Positions 42,229 to 50,553 of a stretch of 64,000 nucleotides of DNA are shown piece by piece (within the stretch, counting starts at the first letter, position 1; every line of letters starts with the position of its first letter). The position numbers and the translations under genes were made by a program. Origin of the DNA: DASSNU01 sp035701265 (lineage in GTDB: Bacteria > Gemmatimonadota > Gemmatimonadetes > Gemmatimonadales > Gemmatimonadaceae); NCBI GenBank assembly GCA_035701265.1, contig DASSNU010000001.1, forward strand, positions 115,751 through 179,750, written 5' to 3'. Below the pieces are notes generated by a model. It made no database searches and was not told the DNA's origin. It worked only from the letters and a program-made list of their open reading frames with translations.

Positions 42229-42572
42229 GCGAGCGCCTCCAGGGACCGCAGCATGGTGGACCGGATGACGCCGACGTTCGCCCCGCTCTGGGCGAACACG
42301 GCGAGCACCAGCTCGTTGTGTCCGAGGACGCACAGGTGGCCGCCATCGGCGTCCAGGCGGACGAACGACACGCCGCCGAGCCCGGCGGCGCCGCTGGCCA
42401 GTCGCGCGCGGCGATGCAGCGCCGCGGCCAGCGCAGCCAGCGCGGCGCCATCCACGGCATCGCGCACGAAGGCATCCACCAGGATGCCATCCTCCTCGCC
42501 GGCCACGAGGCAGCCGAGCACGCCCCGCTGACGCGCCAGGGGCTCGAGCACGGTCGCGAACGCCGATCTCAT
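42225..42572 (-). CDS. Small roadblock/LC7 protein, MglB-like
   Basis: 115 residues, the size of a single roadblock domain, with the core LEPLARQRGVLGCLVAGEEDGILVDAFV and the strand GGHLCVLGHNELVLAVFA. These are the typical first and second halves of the fold. MglB proteins of this type form homodimers that act as GAPs for MglA. Both ends overlap neighbours by four bases (ATGA). Its position two genes upstream of mglA supports an MglB-like function, though the sequence alone does not separate GAP from scaffold. Confidence 0.8.
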   Translation of the reverse strand: MRSAFATVLEPLARQRGVLGCLVAGEEDGILVDAFVRDAVDGAALAALAAALHRRARLASGAAGLGGVSFVRLDADGGHLCVLGHNELVLAVFAQSGANVGVIRSTMLRSLEALA

Positions 42573-43678
42573 TCGTCTGCTCCCAACCAGTCGTTGGCGC
42601 GCGCGCGACAGCGCTCCAGCAACCGTCGCACGAATCCCAGCGGCGTGTCACGCGAGGAGAGCGTGACGAGCAATGCGCCGCCGGCGGCGGGCGCCAGGGC
42701 GACCGCCGCTTCCTCCGTCTCGCACAGCACGAAGTGCCACGCCCCCAGCCCGAGCAGTTGCACCGCGCGCTGGGCTTCGTCGCGCACTCCAGAAAGTTCG
42801 ACGCCGACTTCCTGCGACGCGTCACGCCCGTCCATGGTGGGGTAGTGTCCCGCGGCCACCAGGCCATCCGCGTCGAGCAGGACGACCGCGTGCGCGCCTC
42901 CCGCGACGATGTCGCCGAAGAGCGTGCGCGCATCGCCGGGCGCCGGTTCCGCCGCGGCGAGCGGTTGCGCGCTCATCTCCGCTGCGGCGCCTTCATCCAT
43001 GTCGTCATCTCGCAACGTGGCGGCCACGTCGCCCTGCGCGGGAGCATGGGTGCCGTCCCGGTGTGCGCCATTCGTGGCGACGGCCGCGCCATTGCTCACG
43101 GCGGGGATCGCGCGCGCCGGCGTCCCCGATGATGCGCGCGCCGTACGCGGCGGCGTGTCGCCTGGCGGCGCGCTCGCGGCCGCGGTGGACTCCGCACCAC
43201 GCGCGGACGTCGTAGCGGACGTGCTGCCTCCCGACGTGAGCGCCACCCTGGCGTCGCTCATCGCCTGCGCGGCACCATTCCCGCCGCCGCGCACCATGGC
43301 GAGCGCCGTAGCGATCGACTCGTCCGCAGGATCGCGCGATGCCGCCTCGGCCAACATCCGCTCGGCGTCCGCCGTGTGCCCCTGCTTGAAGAGGACGTAG
43401 CCCAGTCCCTTGAGTGCGCCGAGGTGCCCCGGCATGAGGCGGAGCACCGTTTCCCAGGCCGCACGCGCGCGCTCCAGCACGCCGCGATCCACGCAGATGC
43501 GCGCGAGGAGATCGTGCGCGTCCGGACTGTGCGCGTGCCGCTGCACGCCGCGCTCGGCCACCTTGAGCGCAACCTCCAGATCGGCGCGGCGGCGCAGCGC
43601 CTCACCCAAGCGCAGGTAGACCGGGCTGGACGGATCGCGCGCCAGCTCCTCGCTCAACCGCCGGATCTCGTCAACCAT
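42569..43678 (-). CDS. TPR protein with a C-terminal roadblock-like domain
   Basis: 369 residues. About three TPR units fill residues 3-130, then a long Ala/Ser/Thr-rich disordered linker (about 140-245). The C-terminal roadblock-type domain (about 250-360) has DARTLFGDIVAGGAHAVVLLDADGLVAAG and AWHFVLCETEEAAVALAP. It would let a GTPase-binding roadblock unit be tethered by TPR contacts. Overlaps of eight bases upstream and four downstream make it part of one translational unit with the other roadblock genes. Confidence 0.75.
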   Translation of the reverse strand: MVDEIRRLSEELARDPSSPVYLRLGEALRRRADLEVALKVAERGVQRHAHSPDAHDLLARICVDRGVLERARAAWETVLRLMPGHLGALKGLGYVLFKQGHTADAERMLAEAASRDPADESIATALAMVRGGGNGAAQAMSDARVALTSGGSTSATTSARGAESTAAASAPPGDTPPRTARASSGTPARAIPAVSNGAAVATNGAHRDGTHAPAQGDVAATLRDDDMDEGAAAEMSAQPLAAAEPAPGDARTLFGDIVAGGAHAVVLLDADGLVAAGHYPTMDGRDASQEVGVELSGVRDEAQRAVQLLGLGAWHFVLCETEEAAVALAPAAGGALLVTLSSRDTPLGFVRRLLERCRARANDWLGADE

Positions 43679-44816
43679 CGCTGTGCTCCGTAAGCAGGGC
43701 GCGGAGCTGGCCCGCGGCCGCGGCGGCCGCCCGCACGCGCTGCGCGTCCGGTGCCGCCGGCATCATGCGCAGATAGCGGTCCCAGCTGTTCACCGCCTCG
43801 TCGAAGTGCCCGCGCGCGGCGGCGGCGTAGCCCAGCTCGAGATGGACGTCGGCGTTGAGCGTGTCGAGCTGCAGCGCGCGATGCAGCTCCTCGATCGCAT
43901 CGGCGTGCCGGCCGGCGCGGGCGAGCGCGCGCGCCAGCGCGAGCCGCGCGTCCGCCGACTGCGGGTCCGCGACGATCGCCTGCCGCGCGGCGGCCATGGC
44001 GCCATCGGTGTCCCCCGCGCGCAGCGCACGCTGAGCCTGCTGCAGGTGCGGCTCCGCATCGTCGGCCACGCTTCCGCGCGCCTGTCCCACGCCGTCGGGC
44101 TCGTACAGCTCCACCACGCCCGTGGACAGGAGCCCGTACACCGTGCGCGCCACCTCGAACTCGCTCCGTGCGAGGTTCGACGCGATGGCGCGGATGTCCT
44201 TGCTCCCGTCGATCTCCGTGAGGACCGCCCACTCATCGGGGAGGAGATCGAGCAGCGTGGGATGATCGTCGCTCACCGGCGCGAGCACCGGCACCATGCC
44301 GAGGTGACGCACGCGGCTCTCGATCCGTGACCATTCGTCGATCCGCCGCGCGCCTTCCATGAGCAGCGACTCGGTGGAGATGCGGATGGTCGCCTCCGCC
44401 GGCACGTCGCCCAGCTCCCCTTCCTCGAAGGAGAAGTAGCCCTCACTCCACGACGTGAGCTCGAAGACCACCTCTTCCACCTGGAAGCGGACCTGCCGCT
44501 CCAGCTCGCGGCGCGTGATGGCGCGCATCTCCACGAGCAGCTCTCCCAGCTTGCGCGCATCGCCGCGCTCCTGCTGCTGTCGCGCGCGCAGGAGGTCACC
44601 CTCCGCAATGCGCCCCGAGCGGACGAGGAGCTGGCCGAGCGGATGCGGATTGCTGCGGATGGACGCGTACACCACCGCGCCGCCGTCGAAGTACACGGTG
44701 CCCTGGTTGTCGCGCAGTGCGGAGGTGACGGTGAGCGTCCCCGTCTTCCGGCTCAGGTCGAGCAGCTGGAAGACGTCGTGGATCCCGAGCTCGCGAAGCG
44801 GTCCCTCGATCGCCAC
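43671..44816 (-). CDS. DUF4388 (PATAN-like) and TPR protein, paralogue of the 37544 gene
   Basis: 381 residues. The N-terminal DUF4388 domain (about 1-155) begins VAIEGPLRELGIHDVFQLLD and has the NQGTVYFDGGAVVYA strand and SWSEGYFSFEEGEL segment, parallel to the paralogue. A winged-helix-like middle (about 180-235) and about three TPR units (about 255-360) follow. I choose the GTG at 44816 because it aligns exactly with the paralogue's start and sits two bases after the preceding stop. The longer ATG frame is the TPR gene read out of phase. Fewer repeats than in the paralogue suggest a different partner. Confidence 0.85.
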   Translation of the reverse strand: MAIEGPLRELGIHDVFQLLDLSRKTGTLTVTSALRDNQGTVYFDGGAVVYASIRSNPHPLGQLLVRSGRIAEGDLLRARQQQERGDARKLGELLVEMRAITRRELERQVRFQVEEVVFELTSWSEGYFSFEEGELGDVPAEATIRISTESLLMEGARRIDEWSRIESRVRHLGMVPVLAPVSDDHPTLLDLLPDEWAVLTEIDGSKDIRAIASNLARSEFEVARTVYGLLSTGVVELYEPDGVGQARGSVADDAEPHLQQAQRALRAGDTDGAMAAARQAIVADPQSADARLALARALARAGRHADAIEELHRALQLDTLNADVHLELGYAAAARGHFDEAVNSWDRYLRMMPAAPDAQRVRAAAAAAGQLRALLTEHSDG

Positions 44817-44818
44817 GG

Positions 44819-47527
44819 TCAGTTCTCCTCGCGTGCGAAGATGCGCAGCAGGTCGGCCGCCGTGCGCGCGTCGCGGCGCGCCCGCGCGGCGTACTCGCCC
44901 GTCGGATCCAGCTCGACCACGCGGTTCCAGCGCGCGATGGCCTCCCGGTACCGGTGCCGCCGCATGAGCAGCACCCCCATCACCCACAGCGCGCCCGCGT
45001 GATCGGGAGCGAAGCGCAGCACGCGCACCGCCGCGATCATCGCGTCCTCGTGGCGCCGGAGGTCCACGAGGGTCTCGGCCACGAGCAGCAGCGCCTCCAG
45101 GTTGTACGGATCCCGCTTGAGCAGATCGATGAGCGGCAGGAGCGCCTCGCGCGCGCGGTGAAAGCGCCGTCGCACCTGCGCCAGCGCCATGGCCGCCTGC
45201 ACGTACGTGGGAACCGCATCGAGTGCGGCGAGCAGCGCTGCCTCCGCGCCCTCGGCGTCTCCCTCATCGCCCAGCAGCGTGCCCAGCTCGTACTGCACGG
45301 CGGCGAAGCCGTGATCGAGCTGCAGCGCCTCCCGGTACGCTTGCTTGGCGCCTTCCAGATCTCCCAGCGCGCGCGCCACGTCGCCCACCTGCTTGAGCAC
45401 GTCGGCGCGATCGGGGGCGACCGCGCGCGCCTGCAGGAGCAGTCCGTACGCGGAGTCCGGATCTCCCGATTCCAGTCGCGCGCGCGCCACCAGGAGCAGC
45501 GTCTCCACACCGGTGGGATCCGCGGCGAGCAACTGCTCCGCCACGCCGCGCGCCTCCGCTCCGCGTCCCAACCGCAGCAGCGCAACCGTCTCGCCGCTCA
45601 TCGCGCGCGGGGAGATGCCGTTCATGCGGCGCGCCGTGCGATAGCGCTCCAGCGCTTCCCCGTACAGTCCCTGGCGCGAGAAGATGTCTCCCTGCAGGAT
45701 GAGCCCCTCGATCGCGTTCCCCCCGCGCGCCAGCACGCGGCTCACCTCCGCGGAGGCGCGGTCGAGCAATCCCTTGGCCAGGTAGTCGGCGGCCATGGCG
45801 AACGGGCTCACCCCCGGGCGCGGCTCCGGTTCCGCCGGCGGGGTTTCCTGGCGCAGCTCGCCGAAGAGCGCATCGAGCGAGCTGGCATCGAAAGCGAACG
45901 CCGGCACCTCGCTGCCATCGGCCATGCGCTCGTCGCCGCTCAGCGAGGGCGTGACCGACAGGTCCGGATCCTCGTACTCGACGTCGATCGCCAGCTCGAA
46001 CTTCTGCGGCACGTAGTACGGATCCAGATCGAGGGCGCGCCGCGTCTCGCGCAGTGCGCCATCGAAGTCGCCCAGATTCGAGAGGGTGAAGCTCAGGTTG
46101 TAGTGCGCCTCGGCGTAGTCGGGGCGCGCTTCGATGGCGTGCCCGAAGGCGTTGCGCGCCTCGGCGAACTCGCGCATCTCGGCCAGTACCAGCCCGACGC
46201 CGTTCCACGCCACCGGGTGCTGCGGATTGGCGCGCAGCACCTGCTCGTACGCTTCACGTCCCAACGCCGGCTGCCCCGCACGCACGAGCAGCAGCGCGAG
46301 ATTGAGCCAGCCCTTCACGAACCCCGGCTGCGCGGCCAGCGCACTCCGGAACGCGTCGAGCGCCTCGTCCATCCGCCCGGCCTGCGACAGCGCAACGGCC
46401 AGATTGTTCTTGGCCAGCACGTACGCGCCGTCGAGCGCGAGCGCGCGCTCGTAGCTCGCCATCGCGTCGTCCAGCCGTCCGCTCTGGTGCAGCGCGACGC
46501 CGCGCTCGCACCAGAGTTTGGGGCTGTCCGGCTGGACGGCGAGCACGCGATCGTACAGCTCCACCGCTTGCTGCGGCTCGCGGCGGAAGAGATGCACCTC
46601 GGCCATGGCCTGCAGGACGAGCGATTCGTCCTCGCCACGCTCGAGTGCCAGACGATACTCGCCGAGCGCTTCCGCGTAGTAGCCCTTCTGCCGGAACGCC
46701 AGCCCGAGATTGTAGTGCGCGAGCGTACCGCCCGCGGCGACCTGCATGGCGCGCCGCTCGCGCTCCGCGCGCTCCGGGACGAGCTCCTGGAAGGTGGCGG
46801 TGTTGTACCGGTCGAGCGAGAGATTGGCCTGCGCGCGCGCGAGCGAGGGATTGAGCTCCATCGCGCGCGCGGTGGCGGCGCGTGCCTCCTCGTGCCGCCC
46901 CATGTCGCCGAGGACGAACCCCTTGAGGTAGTGCGCGTCCGGATTGTCGGGACCGAGCTGGATGGAGCGCTCGAGCGCGGCGAGCGCTTCGTCGTTCAAC
47001 CCGCGATTGTACGCCACCTCGCCGATGTAGAAATGCACGAGCGGGCTGGCGGGATCGCAGGCGAGCGCGCGCTCGAACCACCGCTGCGAGGCCTCGAGAT
47101 TGCCGTTCGTCTTCTCGGCGAGACCGAGCTGCACCAGCGCGCCCACGTCGTCGGGGTAGCGCTCCAGGAGGCGCGTGAACTCGGCGACCGCGTCTTCCGT
47201 CTCGCCGAGCAGGGCGTAGGCGCGCCCCAGCTCCCAGTGCGCGTCGCGGTCGTCCGGGTGCTGCCGGAGTCGCTCGCGCAGCTCGGCCACGCGGCGGTGA
47301 TAGTAGCCAGTGCGGAAGTACGCGATCTCGAGGTTGCGCTGGGCCACCTGCATCTTGGGGTCCAGCTCGAGCGCGCGCGAGAACGCCGCGACCGCCTCCT
47401 CGCACAGTCCCTTGTTGTAATACAGGACGCCGAGGTTGTTGTGCGCCCCCGCATCGGACGGGTCGATCCGGCGGGCGAACGACCGCAGGATCTCCAGGTC
47501 ACGTTCGGATGCGAGGGACTGCGCCAT
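44819..47527 (-). CDS. Large TPR protein of 902 residues
   Basis: Two TPR superhelices, about residues 5-500 and 580-880, are separated by a short acidic, possibly disordered bridge (about 505-575). There is no signal peptide or TM helix, so it is cytosolic. Long TPR proteins in MglA systems include Myxococcus SgmX, which binds MglA-GTP and activates type IV pili, and the position here makes an analogous MglA-effector role an attractive inference. By sequence it could equally be a scaffold for CheA or the roadblock proteins. I start it at the ATG at 47527, five bases after cheC. A longer open frame is cheC out of phase. Confidence 0.85.
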   Translation of the reverse strand: MAQSLASERDLEILRSFARRIDPSDAGAHNNLGVLYYNKGLCEEAVAAFSRALELDPKMQVAQRNLEIAYFRTGYYHRRVAELRERLRQHPDDRDAHWELGRAYALLGETEDAVAEFTRLLERYPDDVGALVQLGLAEKTNGNLEASQRWFERALACDPASPLVHFYIGEVAYNRGLNDEALAALERSIQLGPDNPDAHYLKGFVLGDMGRHEEARAATARAMELNPSLARAQANLSLDRYNTATFQELVPERAERERRAMQVAAGGTLAHYNLGLAFRQKGYYAEALGEYRLALERGEDESLVLQAMAEVHLFRREPQQAVELYDRVLAVQPDSPKLWCERGVALHQSGRLDDAMASYERALALDGAYVLAKNNLAVALSQAGRMDEALDAFRSALAAQPGFVKGWLNLALLLVRAGQPALGREAYEQVLRANPQHPVAWNGVGLVLAEMREFAEARNAFGHAIEARPDYAEAHYNLSFTLSNLGDFDGALRETRRALDLDPYYVPQKFELAIDVEYEDPDLSVTPSLSGDERMADGSEVPAFAFDASSLDALFGELRQETPPAEPEPRPGVSPFAMAADYLAKGLLDRASAEVSRVLARGGNAIEGLILQGDIFSRQGLYGEALERYRTARRMNGISPRAMSGETVALLRLGRGAEARGVAEQLLAADPTGVETLLLVARARLESGDPDSAYGLLLQARAVAPDRADVLKQVGDVARALGDLEGAKQAYREALQLDHGFAAVQYELGTLLGDEGDAEGAEAALLAALDAVPTYVQAAMALAQVRRRFHRAREALLPLIDLLKRDPYNLEALLLVAETLVDLRRHEDAMIAAVRVLRFAPDHAGALWVMGVLLMRRHRYREAIARWNRVVELDPTGEYAARARRDARTAADLLRIFAREEN

Positions 47528-47532
47528 CGGGG

Positions 47533-48153
47533 CTATTCCACCCGAACGGCGCGCAGGATCACTCGCAGCGAGGCCAGGTCGGGAAGCAGCAGGAAGAAGC
47601 CGCGCAGACGCTCGCCGGCCTCCTGCAGCAGGAACTCGGTTTCCACGGCGAACACGCAGTCGCGGTCGGTGCCGAACTGCAGGTACGCCGTGCTCAGCAC
47701 GGCCGCCGACATGTCCACCGCCAGACTGGGCGGCGACGGCAGCAGCATGAGTCCCAGGAACTCGCTCAGCGCGTTCATGTAGGCGCCGCTGAGAATGTTG
47801 CCCGCTTCCTTGATGGCCGACTGCTCCAGCTCGCTCAGATCGAGACTCTCCGACTGCGGGCGCCGCAGCATGAGCGACGACAGGCGCTTGGCCGTGGGGT
47901 GCGGAAAGACCAGCAGCGTCCGCCCCGTGAGGTCGCCGAGCATGTGCATGAGCACGGCGGCGATCGGCTCCTCGCTGTCGGCAATCTGCGTCGGCAGCTC
48001 CTCCAGCGAGCAGATCGTGATCGTCGGCACGTTGATCATGATCCGGCTGGCGGTCATGTGGGACAGTGCCGTCGCCGCGTGACCCGCTCCGATGTTCGCG
48101 ACCTCGCGCAACGCATCGAGCTGGATCTCCTTGAGGGACAGTAGATCGTTCAT
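47533..48153 (-). CDS. cheC: CheY-P phosphatase CheC
   Basis: 206 residues with the two CheC half-repeats, each holding a phosphatase motif with a Glu-x-x-Asn core: EVANIGAG (about 14-21) and KEAGNILSGAYMNAL (about 113-127). Both Glu and Asn pairs are intact, so it should be an active CheY-phosphate phosphatase, and CheD is encoded nearby as its usual partner. There is no CheZ. I use the ATG at 48153 instead of the one 30 bases upstream. It follows cheA after ten bases. Confidence 0.92.
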   Translation of the reverse strand: MNDLLSLKEIQLDALREVANIGAGHAATALSHMTASRIMINVPTITICSLEELPTQIADSEEPIAAVLMHMLGDLTGRTLLVFPHPTAKRLSSLMLRRPQSESLDLSELEQSAIKEAGNILSGAYMNALSEFLGLMLLPSPPSLAVDMSAAVLSTAYLQFGTDRDCVFAVETEFLLQEAGERLRGFFLLLPDLASLRVILRAVRVE

Positions 48154-48163
48154 GCACACCCCA

Positions 48164-50140
48164 TTAGAGGAGGGACCCCACATCCACGATCAGCGCCGGC
48201 GCGCCATCCGACAGAATCGTCGCCCCGCTGAACAGCGCCGCACTCTCACGGACGCCGTCGAACTGTTTCACCACGATGTCCTGCTGTCCGGCCAGCTCGT
48301 CCACCACCAGCCCCGCCCGCCGGTCTCCCACCTCGAGCACGATCACGTGCTGCCGTCCCCCAACAGGCTGCGGGGCGAGCTGCACGAGCGTGCGGAACGG
48401 GATGAGCGGCAGTACTTCATCACGCAACACGAGCACATCCCGTCCTTTCACGCGCTGCACCGACGACGTCTGGTAATCCACCGTCTCGTTGACGTGCGTC
48501 ATGGGGACGGCGTACGTCTCCGCGTCCACGCGCGCCAGGAGCGCCCGCACGATCGCCAGCGTGAGGGGGAGCCGCACCGTCACCGTGGTGCCGGCGCCGG
48601 GCACGGAGCGGATTTCCACCGTGCCGCCCATCGAGCGCACGCGGTTCTGCACCGCGTCGATCCCCACGCCGCGCCCCGAGAGATCGGTGACCTGGTCGGC
48701 GGTGGAGAACCCCGGGCGCGCGATGAGGCGCACGAGCTCATCGTCGCTGAGCTCGTTGCGTCCCGTGTCCACCAGCCCCAGGTCGTGCGCCTTCTGCAGC
48801 ACGCGGCCGCTGTCGATGCCGCGGCCGTCGTCGGCCACACGAATCACCACCGACGACCGCTCGCGCGACGCGCTGAGCGTGAGCCGCCCCACCGCGGGCT
48901 TCCCCTGCGCCTGTCGGACATCCGGCGTCTCCACACCGTGATCCACCGCGTTGCGCAGCAGGTGCACGATCGGATCGCCGATCTCGTCGAGCATCGAGCG
49001 GTCGAGCTCGATGTCCTTGCCGATCACCGAGAATTCGATCTGCTTGCCCAGCGCGCGCGCCGCATCGCGCACGAGCCGCGGGAAGCGGTCGAACACGTGC
49101 GCCACCGGCACCATCCGGCAGAGCATGATCTCGTCCTGCAGCTCGGTGATGAGCCGCGAGGCCTGCGAGAGCGTCTCGTCGAGCACCACATCCTCGGTGC
49201 CCGCGCACAATTGCAGCAACCGGCCGCGCGCGATGACGAGCTCGCCGATGAGGTTCATGAGCGTGTCGAGACGATCGAGATCGATGCGCACGTGACGGCT
49301 GGTCCGCGACCGCGTCGTGCTCGCGCTCTCCGCCGCTTTCCCCGCGGTCGGGGCGGCCTGCGCCACCTCCTCGGTGATCTCGAGCTGCTCCACGTCCCCC
49401 ATGCCGCGCAGGGCGCGATCGATGGTCTCGCGGCCGGTCGGGGTGTCCAGGCGGAGCGCGAACTCGCGGTCGAACTCCTCCGCCTGCAGCGCGTCGAGCG
49501 GTGGCATGATGGAGCTCACGAGCCCCAGCGATTCGGCGCGGCGCACGATCAGCAGCGCGCGTGCGCCCCGCAACGCCGTGGCGGTGGCAAGCCGCACGCG
49601 GATGAGCCAGCGCGTGCTCGCCGGCCCGGCGACCGGCGCGCCGGTGCTCGCGCGTCCCGCAGCGTCGGCGTCGCCCGGAGCGGGCGCCGTGCTGGCGATG
49701 GGCGTGTCCACGGGCGCGGGAGCGCCGGTCAGGGCGGCATCGGTCGTGCGCGCGAGCGCGCCGCCGCCACCGAGCGCGCGCAGTCGCTCCACGAGTGCCA
49801 CGACGTCCACCTCGTCGGCGCGACCGGCCACCGACAGCTCGACCGCCGCCTCGAGCGCATCCGCGGCGCTGAACAGCGTGTCCAGCACCTCGGGGGTCAC
49901 CGGCTGCGTCCCCTTGCGCACGCGATCGAGCAACGTCTCCAACTCGTGCGTCAGCTCCGCGACGGCGGTGTACCCCATCGTCGCGCTCATCCCCTTCACC
50001 GTGTGGACGGAACGGAAAATTCCCCCCACGGGCTCGGCGGCGTCGGGCGCGCGCTCGAGCTCGAGCAGGAGATGATTGATCGCCGAGAGATGCTCGCGGC
50101 TCTCGGTGAGGAAGAGGTCGGCGTAGCGCGAGAGATCCAT
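48164..50140 (-). CDS. cheA: Chemotaxis histidine kinase CheA
   Basis: 658 residues. HPt domain with phospho-acceptor His46 in FRSVHTVKG, a Pro/Ala-rich linker, the dimerisation helices (HVRIDLDRLDTLMNLIGELV), the ATPase domain (N box LLRNAVDHGVE, G boxes DDGRGID and GRGVGIDAV), and the CheW-like regulatory domain at the C-terminus (about 520-655). A Thr/Ala-rich linker replaces a typical P2 (CheY-binding) domain, or P2 is very degenerate. It is the core kinase of the locus and lies between cheY and cheC. Confidence 0.96.
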   Translation of the reverse strand: MDLSRYADLFLTESREHLSAINHLLLELERAPDAAEPVGGIFRSVHTVKGMSATMGYTAVAELTHELETLLDRVRKGTQPVTPEVLDTLFSAADALEAAVELSVAGRADEVDVVALVERLRALGGGGALARTTDAALTGAPAPVDTPIASTAPAPGDADAAGRASTGAPVAGPASTRWLIRVRLATATALRGARALLIVRRAESLGLVSSIMPPLDALQAEEFDREFALRLDTPTGRETIDRALRGMGDVEQLEITEEVAQAAPTAGKAAESASTTRSRTSRHVRIDLDRLDTLMNLIGELVIARGRLLQLCAGTEDVVLDETLSQASRLITELQDEIMLCRMVPVAHVFDRFPRLVRDAARALGKQIEFSVIGKDIELDRSMLDEIGDPIVHLLRNAVDHGVETPDVRQAQGKPAVGRLTLSASRERSSVVIRVADDGRGIDSGRVLQKAHDLGLVDTGRNELSDDELVRLIARPGFSTADQVTDLSGRGVGIDAVQNRVRSMGGTVEIRSVPGAGTTVTVRLPLTLAIVRALLARVDAETYAVPMTHVNETVDYQTSSVQRVKGRDVLVLRDEVLPLIPFRTLVQLAPQPVGGRQHVIVLEVGDRRAGLVVDELAGQQDIVVKQFDGVRESAALFSGATILSDGAPALIVDVGSLL

Positions 50141-50177
50141 GGTCGGTGAACGCGTGAACGAGCGGGCGACGGCGCGG

Positions 50178-50540
50178 CTAGCCGAGCACCCGCTGCACCG
50201 CTTCCAGCACGCGACTCGGCTGGAAGGGCTTGACGACGAAGTCCTTCGCCCCGGCCTGGATGGCCTCGACCACCAGCGCCTGCTGCCCCATCGCGCTGCA
50301 CATGAGGATCTTCGCGTTGGCGTCGAAGCGCGTGATCTCACGCACGGCGTCGATGCCCCCCATGTCCGGCATCACGATGTCCATCGTGACGAGATCGGGA
50401 CGCAGCTGGCGGTACTTCTCGACCGCCTGCAACCCTGTCTCCGCCTCCCCCACGATCTCGAACCCCGACTGCTGCAGGATGTCGGCGATCATGGTGCGCA
50501 TGAAGATCGCGTCGTCGCAGATCAGAACGGTGTGACTCAA
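50178..50540 (-). CDS. cheY: Response regulator CheY
   Basis: 120-residue single-domain receiver. The acidic pair is Asp9-Asp10, the phospho-acceptor is Asp54 in VTMDIVMPD, the conserved threonine/serine position is Ser in MCSAMG, and the KP lysine is in FVVKPF. There is no output domain, so it acts by protein contact, for instance on a motor or on a PATAN-domain partner. The start is a TTG with a GGGCAGG just upstream. It lies 37 bases before cheA. Confidence 0.93.
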   Translation of the reverse strand: MSHTVLICDDAIFMRTMIADILQQSGFEIVGEAETGLQAVEKYRQLRPDLVTMDIVMPDMGGIDAVREITRFDANAKILMCSAMGQQALVVEAIQAGAKDFVVKPFQPSRVLEAVQRVLG

Positions 50541-50553
50541 CCTGCCCCCCCGG

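Noticed and set aside
44954..47782. Plus-strand open frame of 942 codons opposite the 902-residue TPR gene
   Set aside because: Antisense to a clear TPR gene, Arg/His/Gly-rich and without domain signals; long antisense frames are expected at this GC content.
48092..50149. Plus-strand frame of 685 codons opposite cheA
   Set aside because: Entirely antisense to cheA, which has all kinase motifs; composition is shadow-like.
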